Assembly (NCBI RefSeq): GCF_030268885.1
Contig: NZ_BSSA01000002.1
Location: forward strand, 372,001 to 436,000
Source: Kitasatospora phosalacinea
GTDB lineage: Bacteria; Actinomycetota; Actinomycetes; Streptomycetales; Streptomycetaceae
DNA length: 64,000 nucleotides
Reading direction: 5' to 3'
Shown: positions 10,435 to 18,700 of the stretch, piece by piece
How positions within the stretch are numbered: the stretch's first letter is position 1
Layout of the letters: each line of letters opens with the position of its first letter
The notes under the pieces: generated by a model
Told to the model about the DNA's origin: nothing
Seen by the model: only the letters and a program-made list of their open reading frames with translations
Databases searched by the model: none
Translations under genes and position numbers: made by a program

Positions 10435-10689
10435 CGGGCCGTCACGGCGAGCTTCCCCCTGGCGGACGTCGAGAGCTTCGGCATGGTCACCGACGGCGTC
10501 TCACGCCTGGTGGAGCGCTACGGCTGGACCTGGGAGCGGCTGTTGGACATGCTCGCCAAGCAGGGCCCCGAACAGGCCGTCCAGGCCATCCGCGACGCCG
10601 AGTTGACCACCGAGCCGGGCACCTTCCGGGGCAAGCGCCACGACGACGTGACAGCCGTCTACGGCCGGCCCAAGCCCGGCGGGGAGTAG
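10435..10689 (+). pseudogene. 3' fragment of a PP2C-type protein phosphatase
   Basis: From about 10435 the frame reads DRAVTASFPLADVESFG, then VTDGVSRLVERYGWTW, and ends GKRHDDVTAVYGRPKPGGE with TAG at 10687-10689. The TDGV and HDD elements match the last two metal-binding motifs of bacterial PP2C phosphatases, so this is roughly the last 80 residues of such an enzyme. The N-terminal two thirds are absent: upstream codons in this frame are Arg/Pro-rich junk from the tRNA repeat. A second frame (10290-10420) shows short protein-like runs broken by a TAG at 10356. I read the region as a truncated gene at the element's left end. Confidence 0.6.
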
Positions 10690-11144
10690 ATCAAAAGACA
10701 GGGGTGGTGGAGCCGTTACGAGTTTCGCTACTTCATCAAGGCGTGCACAGCGCGCCAGCGCGCGGCCCTGGCCGCTCGCTGACGCTCCTGTCTTCGCTCC
10801 GCTCCGGCGGCGGCCCGGCCGCGCACGCGGCAAGTCCGAGAGCGAGGGCAGAGCCCAGAACCCCGCCGTGGCTGGGGCGGGCGGCTCCACGGTTTTACCC
10901 ACCTGCCAGGGCCGGGCCCCGCGTCGAGCAAGAACGGGGGGCCACTCGGCCACATTGCGGTCAGGCCCCAAAAGCCCTGACCGAGTCGCAACAGCTTATG
11001 GCCCCCGATCATGCTCGACCCCAGACCAGGCAGGACACCGGCCAAAACCGCTCCACCGCCATTGTGGGCTCGCTCATGGGGGTGCTCGCGCGATAACCGC
11101 AAAGGTTGTCCGGCTCAATGCAGCAGCAGTACAGTTACAGGTAT
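10690..11144. other. 455 bases without a convincing gene, inside the element
   Basis: GC-rich sequence. Open frames exist on both strands, but none has a conserved motif, a good ribosome site or credible residue composition. I see no operon signal, RNA gene or repeat here. It may be noncoding backbone of the former element. Confidence 0.5.
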
Positions 11145-11447
11145 CCGTGATCCCTGGCTGGGGGCGGTCCCAGTTCGACCCTGGGACTTCCAGGGGTGGG
11201 TGAGTGGAAGCTGCTAGCAATCGGTTTCGTCGTCAGGGTTCTCCTGGCATGGGTCATCAAGCGAGTCCTCACGCGAGTGAAGGTGAAGCAGACCAAGGTG
11301 GTAAAGACCACCGCAAAGGCGAAGATTCGAAAGGTGGTGGTGGACATGATCCCTAAGTCCGTCGCATGGCTCAGTAGCGTCATGATCGTCCATGTGATCA
11401 AGGAAGTTGGAGTAATCGGCAGCTCGTCCCCCACCCAGGGATCACGG
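11145..11447. repeat. 303-bp unit with 20-bp terminal inverted repeats
   Basis: CCGTGATCCCTGGCTGGGGG at 11145-11164 is matched in inverse orientation at 11428-11447 with one mismatch in 20. The inside is clearly lower in GC than the chromosome, and a 97-codon ORF starts inside it and runs out past its right end. No target-site duplication is obvious beside the ends. The size and ends suggest a MITE-like unit or an IS remnant; a long-range RNA or DNA pairing element is the alternative. Confidence 0.6.
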
Positions 11448-11489
11448 ACTTCTCTCTTCTTGCCTCAGGCGTGCCCCAGTAAGCGGTAA
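11196..11489 (+). CDS. Possible small basic membrane protein
   Basis: 97 codons from GTG 11196. A hydrophobic helix (LLAIGFVVRVLLAWVI, residues 5-20) is followed by a Lys-rich segment (RVKVKQTKVVKTTAKAKIRK), a second amphipathic stretch and a low-complexity tail that runs through the right inverted repeat. The ribosome site (CAGGGG) is weak and adjacent. The antisense frame (11135-11434) is equally long, so coding is unproven. If real, it could be a small plasmid-type membrane protein. Confidence 0.3.
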   Translation: MGEWKLLAIGFVVRVLLAWVIKRVLTRVKVKQTKVVKTTAKAKIRKVVVDMIPKSVAWLSSVMIVHVIKEVGVIGSSSPTQGSRTSLFLPQACPSKR

Positions 11490-11692
11490 GTGGCGGGCAA
11501 TAGCGGTTCAGGCCGAAGCGCTAAACAGCCACTTCCTCAAGGGTTTCCACAGATCAACGCCAGGTTAAGGCTTGTCCCGCAACGCCTGACCGCAGTTGAG
11601 ATCTCGCCAGAACGCCTGCCGCCTCGGCCTATTCCTCGAAGCTGAAGTACTGCAGGTAGTGGCGGACGAGCAGAGGTCGGATGCGGATCAGC

Positions 11693-12085
11693 TCAGGACT
11701 CGAATGAGTCCTTCGCCCTGTCCCGCCGACGCTTGACGCCGCTACACGCCAAGAGTTCGGTCCCGGTGGCGTCGAAGTACAGAGTGAAGAACCAGACCCG
11801 GTCTACTGAGTCGATGATCCCGGTGCGCAGTTGCTCACCGCGGTGCTGTGCAAGGATCTCAACGGTCTCGTCGAGGCCAATGATCTCTTGCCGGCCACGG
11901 GCCAAGGTCCGCCTCAATCTTGCTGCGGCGATACCGGCGACCATCCACTGGGGCACCTCCTTGTCCCAGATCGTCACGTCGGCGCCGGCGGCGATGGCCT
12001 CGCGTGCCGGCTTGCAGGCGCTGGTCTGGTCGGTGAGCATCGCGGCGATGTCGAGCCGGTGCGGGGGCTCGTCTTCGGTTGCCAT
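11693..12085 (-). CDS. Hypothetical protein in the tRNA-Gly element
   Basis: Protein of 130 aa starting MATEDEPPHRLDIAAML at ATG 12083-12085. Composition is balanced and non-repetitive, with acidic and basic helices (REAIAAGADVTIWDKEVP; GLDETVEILAQHRGEQL) and a C-terminal beta-like stretch (RVWFFTLYFDATGTELL). I recognise no domain. A longer frame opens at 12178, but the extra N-terminus is Pro/Ala-rich and unconvincing. It lies just left of, and divergent from, the transposase, so it may be cargo of the element or of the insertion sequence. Confidence 0.5.
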   Translation of the reverse strand: MATEDEPPHRLDIAAMLTDQTSACKPAREAIAAGADVTIWDKEVPQWMVAGIAAARLRRTLARGRQEIIGLDETVEILAQHRGEQLRTGIIDSVDRVWFFTLYFDATGTELLACSGVKRRRDRAKDSFES

Positions 12086-12195
12086 GCGGTGACTGTAGAG
12101 ACCGAGCGGAGGCGTCGCCACAGGATTCGGCGGGGCCAGAGCGAGGGAGACAGAGGATCGCAATGTTGCGCCGGGCATTGTGAAACGATCTTGTG

Positions 12196-12962
12196 ATGGC
12201 TGGTGTGATCACGGCGTCGGAGCCGTCCTGGATATCCCCGTTCACCGGGCTGGGCCCGCGCGACTTCCGGAAGCTGGTCACGATGCTTCGCCGCGAGGGC
12301 GCCGACGCGATGCGCCGAGGCCGCCCGTGGAGTCTGCCGTTGGAGGACCGGGTTCTGCTGGTTGCCACCTACTGGCGTACCAATCTGACGCTGCGGCAGC
12401 TCGCGCCGCTGTTCGGGGTGTCGAAGTCTGCCGCTGGCCGGATCATCGACCACATCGGGCCCTGCTCGCACTCCATCCGCGGCGCCGGTTCCGCAAAGGC
12501 ACCGTGCTGATCGTCGACGGCACCCTGGTCCCCACCCGCGACCACACGATCGCCGAGCAGTCGAAGAACTACCGGTACTCCACCAACCACCAGGTCGTCA
12601 TCGACGCCTGCACCCGGCTCGTCGTTGCGGTCGGCAAGCCCCTGCCGGGCAACAGGAACGACTGCAAGGCCTGGGACGAGTCCGGTGCGAAGGCCGCAGT
12701 CGGCAGGACGACGACCATCGCCGACGGCGGCTACCCGGGCACAGGCCTCGTCATCCCGCACCGACGCCCCAGGGGCGGCGAGCTCACCGAGTGGCAGGCC
12801 GACCACAACCGCGAGCACAAACAGGTCCGAGCCCGCGTCGAGCACGTCTTCGCCCGGATGAAGACCTGGAAGATCCTCCGCGACTGCCGCCTCAAGGGCG
12901 ACGGCGTCCACCACGCCATGCTCGGCATCGCCCGGCTCCACAACCTCCTCCAGACTACGTAG
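12196..12962 (+). pseudogene. IS5-family-type transposase, frameshifted
   Basis: The first frame (ATG 12196) gives a helix-turn-helix half with LPLEDRVLLVATYWRTNLTL and FGVSKSAAGRIIDHIG, then runs into a stop at 12508. The second frame continues with LLALHPRRRFRKGTVLIVDG and the DDE core: first Asp in VLIVDGTLVPTRD, second in ADGGYPGTG, Glu in EHVFARMKTWK, stop at 12960-12962. The join is at about 12458-12463 (GGGCCCTG) and needs a -1 shift or one restored C. No classic slippery heptamer is in register, so a loss-of-function deletion is more likely than programmed frameshifting. A possible right end lies near 13005-13030, but clear terminal inverted repeats were not found. Confidence 0.75.
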
Positions 12963-13049
12963 GCGAAGCCAACCTTGAAGCGGATCACCCGGCCCCGATC
13001 CACCGAAGATCAATTATGGGACGACCCTTAGCGTTGTTAGACGGCGAGA

Positions 13050-13125
13050 TTCCCAAGCTTAGAGCGCGAGTTCGATTATCGTCACCCGCTCCAGCAGAAA
13101 GCCCCAGGTCAGCGACCTGGGGCTT
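13050..13125 (+). repeat. Right attachment repeat (tRNA-Gly 3' half plus terminator)
   Basis: 76-bp copy of 10093-10168. It lacks the 5' acceptor strand, D-arm and 5' anticodon stem, so it is not a tRNA gene. The C-to-A change at 13078 falls in the T-stem and would weaken it, consistent with no selection on this copy. The terminator stem is intact. Confidence 0.9.
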
Positions 13126-13543
13126 TCGCCTTGTCCGGGCGGCGGCCGCTCGGTGGAGGGGAGCAGGAACCTGCCGCGGCGCGCTCCGGCCTTCGGGAGG
13201 GTGTGGGCCTTCGCGGCCCCCGAGAGGGGGAGGACCTCGGTCGCGCCGGGGCGATCCGGTCGCTGGCGAGGAGGCGGAGGGTCTCGGTGAGGTGTTCGCC
13301 GCTCCGCTCCGGGCCCGTCCGGTGGACCGAACTCGCCCTGGCGGTGCTGGACCCCGGCGAAGACGGCGCCCGCGAAGGTGCCCTGCACGGTGACCCGGCC
13401 CGCGGTCGGTACCGGCTCGGGCAGGTCGAGTTCCTCCGGTACGTCGACGTCCCCGTTGGCCCGGAATCCGACCGCCCGCACCTGCCGCTCCCGCTCGTCC
13501 GCCCCGGGAAGGGACGGCAGCTGGCCCAACTCCGCTGAAGGAG
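13126..13543. other. 418 bases between attachment repeat and MFS gene; possible decayed gene
   Basis: No gene with a start, ribosome site and family match. On the minus strand at about 13300-13540 a frame reads protein-like sequence (VPEELDLPEPVPTAGRVTV, QGTFAGAVFAGVQHRQGEFG) and then degrades to Arg/Pro-rich codons towards 13130. That could be a gene fragment truncated by the element's insertion, or chance. Confidence 0.35.
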
Positions 13544-14836
13544 TCAGTTGTTGGCGGGGTCGGCGGGACGGTCGGGGACGCGGGGGAGGGTACGGACCGG
13601 ACGGGTGAGCAGGAGGGCGAGTGGGGTCAGCAGGGCCACCACGACGCCGGTCGCGAGCACCTCGGAGGTGCCGAACGCGCGGGCGGCGGGGCCCGCCAGG
13701 GCGGAACCGAGGGGGTACAGGCCGACCGACCCGGCGACCTCGTAGGCGTGGACGCGGTTGAGGACCTCGCCGGGCACCTGGGTCTGGACGGCCGTGGACC
13801 ACATCACGCCCCAGACGCCGATGCCGGTGCCGACCAGCACCTGGGCGGCGGCGAGCAGCCAGACCGGGGCGTGCAGCAGGACGGCGAGGGGGTAGAGCGG
13901 GTAGGCGAACATGGCGACCGCACCGGCCGCGAGCGGACGGCGCGGCTTGTAGCGGATGGCGAGCAGGCCACCGGCCACGGTGCCCGCACCGAGCGCGCAG
14001 TTGACCAGGCCGAACGCGGCGGGACCGTGCTCGGGCACCACGATGCCCGCGGCGAGGGAGAGCTGCGGGCCCCAGGCGAGGACGGCGTAGACCATCCAGA
14101 CCAGGATGACGCTCCACAGCCAGCTCCGGGAACGGAACTCCCGCCAGCCGACCGCCAGGTCGTGCCGGAACGAGTGCCCCGCGGGCGGGGCAGGGACACG
14201 GCCCAGCCGCAGCGCGAACAGGCAGACCGCACTGGTGGCGTAGGCGAGCGCGGACAGCGCCATCACCCAGCCGGTGGAGCCGAAGCCGACCAGGACGCCC
14301 GCCAACGCGGGCCCGCCGAGACCGGTGAGCGCCTCGGAGGTGCGCAGCACGCCGTTGGCGCCCTGCACGTCGCGGGCCACCAGCGGCACGGTCGAGGACG
14401 CGCCGGGCTGGAACAGGGCGTTGGCCGTGCCCGCCACTGCCAGCAGGGCGTACAACTGCCAGAGGCGGTCGACGCCGTGCCAGAACAGGACGGCCAGCAG
14501 GACGTGCGCGGTGAGGTTGGCCAGGTCCGCGACGATCATCATCCGGCGGGCGGTGAACCGGTCGGCGAGGACGCCCCCGAACAGCACCAGCCCCGCGAAC
14601 GGCGCGACCAGGAAGGCCATCGCGTAGCCCGCGGTGTCCAGGCCGTGCCCGGCGGAGAGCAGCCCCGCCGAGACGGCGACCGGGAGCATCGCCCAACTGA
14701 GCAGGCCCGCGCTGCGGGCGGTGAAGTAGCGGCGGAAGTTGCGCGACCAGATGGCGGGTTCGGGCGCGGGGGCGGGAGGAGGGGCAGTGGCGGTCGGGGC
14801 GGTCGGGGTGGACGGGGCGGACGAGTTGGCGGGCAC
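13544..14836 (-). CDS. MFS transporter (EntS-like exporter)
   Basis: Protein of 430 aa with about 12 hydrophobic segments after a Pro/Ala/Thr-rich 28-residue head. The loop-2 motif GGVLADRFTARRMMI (G-x-x-x-D-R-x-x-R-R) marks the major facilitator superfamily. The overall pattern (FNALFQPG-like TANALFQPGASSTVPL) resembles EntS/MFS_3 exporters of siderophores and macrolides. GTG start at 14834-14836. The upstream PPOX gene ends 7 bases before, so the two are likely cotranscribed. Substrate unknown; export of a product or toxic compound is a reasonable guess. Confidence 0.85.
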   Translation of the reverse strand: MPANSSAPSTPTAPTATAPPPAPAPEPAIWSRNFRRYFTARSAGLLSWAMLPVAVSAGLLSAGHGLDTAGYAMAFLVAPFAGLVLFGGVLADRFTARRMMIVADLANLTAHVLLAVLFWHGVDRLWQLYALLAVAGTANALFQPGASSTVPLVARDVQGANGVLRTSEALTGLGGPALAGVLVGFGSTGWVMALSALAYATSAVCLFALRLGRVPAPPAGHSFRHDLAVGWREFRSRSWLWSVILVWMVYAVLAWGPQLSLAAGIVVPEHGPAAFGLVNCALGAGTVAGGLLAIRYKPRRPLAAGAVAMFAYPLYPLAVLLHAPVWLLAAAQVLVGTGIGVWGVMWSTAVQTQVPGEVLNRVHAYEVAGSVGLYPLGSALAGPAARAFGTSEVLATGVVVALLTPLALLLTRPVRTLPRVPDRPADPANN

Positions 14837-14843
14837 GGCGGGG

Positions 14844-15578
14844 TCAGTCCTTCGTGTCGGCGCGGGGCGGACGGGGGGCTGCGGTGGTGGCCGCGGCGGC
14901 GAGTTCGGCGCGCAGGTGGGCGTTCTCCCGTTCCAGCCGGGCGAGCCGGTCGCGGACCGGGTCCAGGGCGTCGGCGAGTTCGCGTTCGGTGAAGCGCGGG
15001 GTGATGTGCTGGGGGCAGTTCCAGGCGTACGCCTCGACGCGGACGGTGACGAGCTGTTCGACCCGGCCGTCGGTGCGCGGGGAGGCGAGGCGCTCGGCGA
15101 GGGCCGGGTCCCGGTCGACGGGGACGGCGGTGGCGCGGCCGAAGACCTTGAGCCGGGCCTGCCGGGCGTGGTCGAGGAAGAACAGGGCGACCCGGCCGTC
15201 CCCGCCGCGCAGGTTGCCGGTGGTGAGGTACTGCCGGTTGTCGCGGACGTCGAGGTAGCCGAGGGTGTGCGGGTTCAGGACGTGGACGAAGCCGGGCGGG
15301 CCGCCGCGGAACTGGATGTACGGCCAGCCGTTCTCGTTCACGGTCGCGAGCAGGAAGCCGTCCAGGCCGCGGACGAAGGCGGCCTCGGCGTCACCGAACG
15401 GTTCGGGACGGTCGTCGAGCTGGTCGGGGGAAGGGGAAGGCGCGGAAGAGGAGGGTGCGGAAGAGGAGGGCACGGAAGGGGAGCGGGCGCGCAGGCGGCG
15501 GGCGGCTGCGGCGCTGCCCATCTCCTGCTGGAGGCGGCGTACGGCGGGGGTGTGGGCGAGGCGGTCGTAGCGGCTCAA
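14844..15578 (-). CDS. Pyridoxamine-phosphate-oxidase-family flavoprotein
   Basis: Protein of 244 aa with a PPOX split-barrel core: FLLATVNENGWPYIQFRGG binds the flavin phosphate, followed by LDVRDNRQYLTTGNL and VALFFLDHARQARLKVFGR. The C-terminal ~60 residues form a charged helix (DRLARLERENAHLRAELA), probably a coiled coil. The N-terminus has a Ser/Pro linker at about residues 40-55. Start TTG at 15576-15578 is chosen for the GAGG 7-9 bases upstream and the family-like MSRYDRLAHTPAVRRLQ. Likely binds FMN and reduces a small molecule; the substrate is unknown. In an operon with the MFS exporter. Confidence 0.8.
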   Translation of the reverse strand: MSRYDRLAHTPAVRRLQQEMGSAAAARRLRARSPSVPSSSAPSSSAPSPSPDQLDDRPEPFGDAEAAFVRGLDGFLLATVNENGWPYIQFRGGPPGFVHVLNPHTLGYLDVRDNRQYLTTGNLRGGDGRVALFFLDHARQARLKVFGRATAVPVDRDPALAERLASPRTDGRVEQLVTVRVEAYAWNCPQHITPRFTERELADALDPVRDRLARLERENAHLRAELAAAATTAAPRPPRADTKD

Positions 15579-15730
15579 GGTGTCACCTCGGGGTCCGGGG
15601 CGGGAGGTGCGAACACCGTAAGGAGCCGGGCTGTACGGGCGGCCGGAGCGGGACCAGAAGGCGGGAGGGGCCCGGTGGGGGTGCTGAGCTGGGGTGACGG
15701 GCCGGAGTGGAAGTTCGGTGGAACTTCCGG

Positions 15731-18700
15731 TCAGCGCAGTGGGGTTCCGCCCGTCGCGCGGGCGACCCGCAGGGCCTCCCGGCGGTGCCGGACGGCGTCG
15801 GCGTCGGCGCCCAGGGCGGCGGCGGCCAGGGCGAGGGCGAGGTGGGTCCGGGCCTCGCCGGGGAGGTGGCCGGTGGCGCGGTGCAGGGCGAGGGCGTCGG
15901 CGCCGAGGGACCGGGCGGCGTGCGGATCGCCGAGCCGGGTGCGGACGTGGGCCAGCACGGTGAGGGCGTTGCCTTCGAGCACCCGGAACCCGGCCTCGCG
16001 GGCGAGCCCGAGGGCGCGCTCGGCGCAGCGCAGCGCGGCGCGCGGATCGGTGTCGAGCAGCGCGGCGGCGAGGCCGGACAGGGCGGCGGCCTGCGGGTGG
16101 CGGTCGCCCGCGGCCTCGGCCAACCGCAGCGCCTCGCGGTGCGCGGTGGCCGCCTCGGCGGCGCGGCGGGCGCGGAGGTGCGCGGCGCCGAGGGCGAGTT
16201 GGGCGTTCGCCTCCAGCGCCCGGTTGCGCACGGCGCGGGCGGTGGTGAGCGCGCTGTGGGCGAGCAGTCGCCCGGTGGCGTGGTCGCCGAGGTCGGTGTG
16301 GGCCGAGGAGAGGCAGGTCAGCGCGACGGCCTCGCTGAACCGGTTCCGGTGCCGGCGGTGCACCGGCAGGGCCTCGCCGATCCCGCGGATCGCCTCCCCG
16401 GGCTGCCCGAGCGCCCGCTGCACGACGGCCAGGTTGGTCCGGGCGATCGCCTCCCGGTCGGCCGGGCCGTCGAGGGCGTCGAGGACGTCGAAGGCTTTGA
16501 GGGCCCCGACGGTGCGGGCGGCGTGCGCGAAGTGCTCGGCGGCCTCGGGCAGGCGGCCGAGCTTCCAGCAGATCAGGCCCAGCACGGTGATGTCGTCGGG
16601 GTGCGGGCCCTGCTGCTGTGCGGTGGTCGGCCGCTCGGCGTCGCACACCCGGGCGGCGGCTTCGGCCAGCTGTCGACGGTCCGACAGTTTCCGGTGGTCG
16701 GGCGGCGGTGCGTCATCGGTCGGGCGATCGAGGTCAAGAAGGTGATTGACGCCAAGGTGGCGGTTGACGTCAAGGGGACGGTTGACGTCAAAAGGGCGAC
16801 CGACGTCAATCAGCGGGTCACGGCACGTCTCCTGCGCGGCCTCAATCAGTGGATTGACGTCAATCCCCCGCCGCTCGTCGGCGCCCGCCCCCACCCCCGC
16901 CGCGTACGGGTGGAGCAGGCCGGGGAGGTGGTGGTGGCCGGGCGGGTGCTCCCGGACGAGGTGGGCGTCGGCGAGGCGGGCCAGCAGGGTGGTGGTCTCG
17001 GCGGGGGTGGTGGCGAGTTCGGCGGCGGCGAGGGCGGTGACGGCGGCGGTGCTGAGGCCGGGGGCGGGGGCGTGGCCGAGGAGGCGGAACAGGTGCCGGG
17101 CGGGGGCGGGGAGGGCGCGGTAGGAGCGGTCGAAGGCGGCGCGGAGGCCGGTGTGCGGGTCGTCGGCGAGGTCGAGCCGGGCGAGCAGGGTGGCGTCGGG
17201 GTGGGCGGGGGCGTGGTCGGCGAGAGCGGTGCCGCGGGTGGCCAGGTCGGCGGCGGCGATCCGCAGGGCGAGCGGGAGTCCGCCGCAGGCCCGGACGAGT
17301 CGGCGGGCGGCGGCCGGTTCGGCGGCGACCCGGTCGGGGCCGAGGACGGTGCCGAGCAGCAGGCTGCCCTCCGTGAGGTCCAGCGGGTCGAGGCCGAGGC
17401 GGCGGGCGCCGTGGCCGACGAGCAGGCCGGTGAGCCGGTTGCGGCTGGTGACCAGGACGGTGCAGCCGGGGGCGCCGGGGAGCAGGGGGCGGACCTGTTC
17501 GGCGTCGCGGGCGTCGTCGAGGACGATCAGCAGGCGGCGGTCGGCGAGCAGGGTGCGGTAGAGCGCGGCGGCCTCGTCCGGGTCGGCGGGCAGTCGGTCG
17601 GGCGGTGCGCCGAGGGCGCGCAGGAAGCGGGCGAGCACGGCGTCCGAGTGCTGCGCGGGCTGGTGGGAGTGGCCGCGCAGGTCGGCGAAGAGCTGCCCGT
17701 CCGGGAAGCGGTCGCGGCGCCCGTGGGCCCAGTGGGTGGCGAGGGCGGTCTTGCCGACGCCGGGTGGCCCGACCACCGCGACGAGCGGCGTCCGGACGGC
17801 CGGGGCGGGAGAGGCGTGAAGGGCGTCGGGGGAGGCCGGAGCGGCCGGGAGCAGGGCGTCGAGTTCGCGCAACTGTCGGCGGCGTCCGACGAACTGGTCC
17901 GGAAGGAAGGGGAGTTGGGCTGGCGGGGGCAGTCGCGGTGACGGCGTCGCGGGAGCCCGGGTGGTAGCCCGGGGGGTGGCCGGGGTGGTGGCCCGGGCCG
18001 GGGCCCGGTGGGGGAGGTGGCCGCGCAGGACGCGCAGGTGGGCGTCGTGGAGTTCCGGGCCGGGGGTGACGCCGAGTTCCTCGTCGAGTCGGGTGCGCAG
18101 CCGGGCGTAGGTGTCGAGGGCGGCGGCCTGGCGGCCGTCGGCGGCGAGGGTGAGGATCAGCCGGGCGTGCAGGCCCTCGTGGAGGGGTTCGGTGTGGGCC
18201 AGTTCCCAGAGCAGCGGGACGGCGTGCTCGGAGCGGTGCAGCAGCAGGGCGGTGTCGGCGTGCAGCAGGGCGGCGCGGAGGCGGCGTTCGTTGGCGGCGA
18301 CCGCGGCGGGGTGGCGGCGCAGGACGGGGTCGGCGTCGGCGAGGACGGGGCCGCGCCAGTACCGCAGGGCGCGGGTGAGGTCCCGGTGGGCGGCGTCGGG
18401 GTCGGGGGCGTGCTGCAGGCTGGTGGTGCGGGCCAGCAGGTCGTCGAACCGGCCGAGGTCGGTGCGGTGGCGGGGCAGGCCGAGTCGGTAGCCGGTGGGG
18501 GTGCGCAGGACGCCGGACCGGGGGTCGTCGGGGGCGAGGAGTCGGCGCAGTCGGCTGACGTGGGTGTGGACCAGGCTCTGCTGGGAGTCGGGCGGGCCGT
18601 CGGGCCACAGGGTGTCGGTGATCTCCTGCCGGGTGGCGGCCGCGGGGTGGGTGAGGGCGAGCAGGCCGAGCAGGCGGCGCAGGGTGGGGCTGTCGATCGG

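Larger units (their letters stand above)
10093..13125. mobile_element. Remnant integrated element in tRNA-Gly (3.03 kb)
   Basis: The segment from the tRNA anticodon loop through its terminator (10093-10168) is repeated at 13050-13125 with one difference in 76 bp. That is the footprint left when a tyrosine-integrase element enters the 3' end of a tRNA gene and regenerates it. Between the repeats are a broken PP2C gene, a 303-bp inverted-repeat unit, a hypothetical gene, a frameshifted transposase and several lower-GC stretches. No integrase, excisionase, replication or transfer gene is visible, so this is a decayed or non-autonomous element. Confidence 0.85.

Noticed and set aside
10087..10440. 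Full-length PP2C gene starting inside tRNA-Gly
   Set aside because: The frame before about 10435 reads the tRNA and GC-rich junk with no PP2C motifs; only the C-terminal fragment is supported.
11135..11434. Minus-strand 99-codon frame inside the inverted-repeat unit
   Set aside because: Opposite strand to an equally uncertain ORF; no ribosome site or conserved motif. Kept only as an ambiguity in the plus-strand entry.
12180..12460. Continuous 260-codon plus-strand transposase frame from 12180
   Set aside because: The first third of that frame is Arg/Pro-rich shadow; the real helix-turn-helix half is in the other frame, so the gene is frameshifted, not intact.
13050..13125. A second tRNA-Gly gene
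   Set aside because: Lacks the 5' half including the acceptor 5' strand and D-arm; it is the attachment-site copy.
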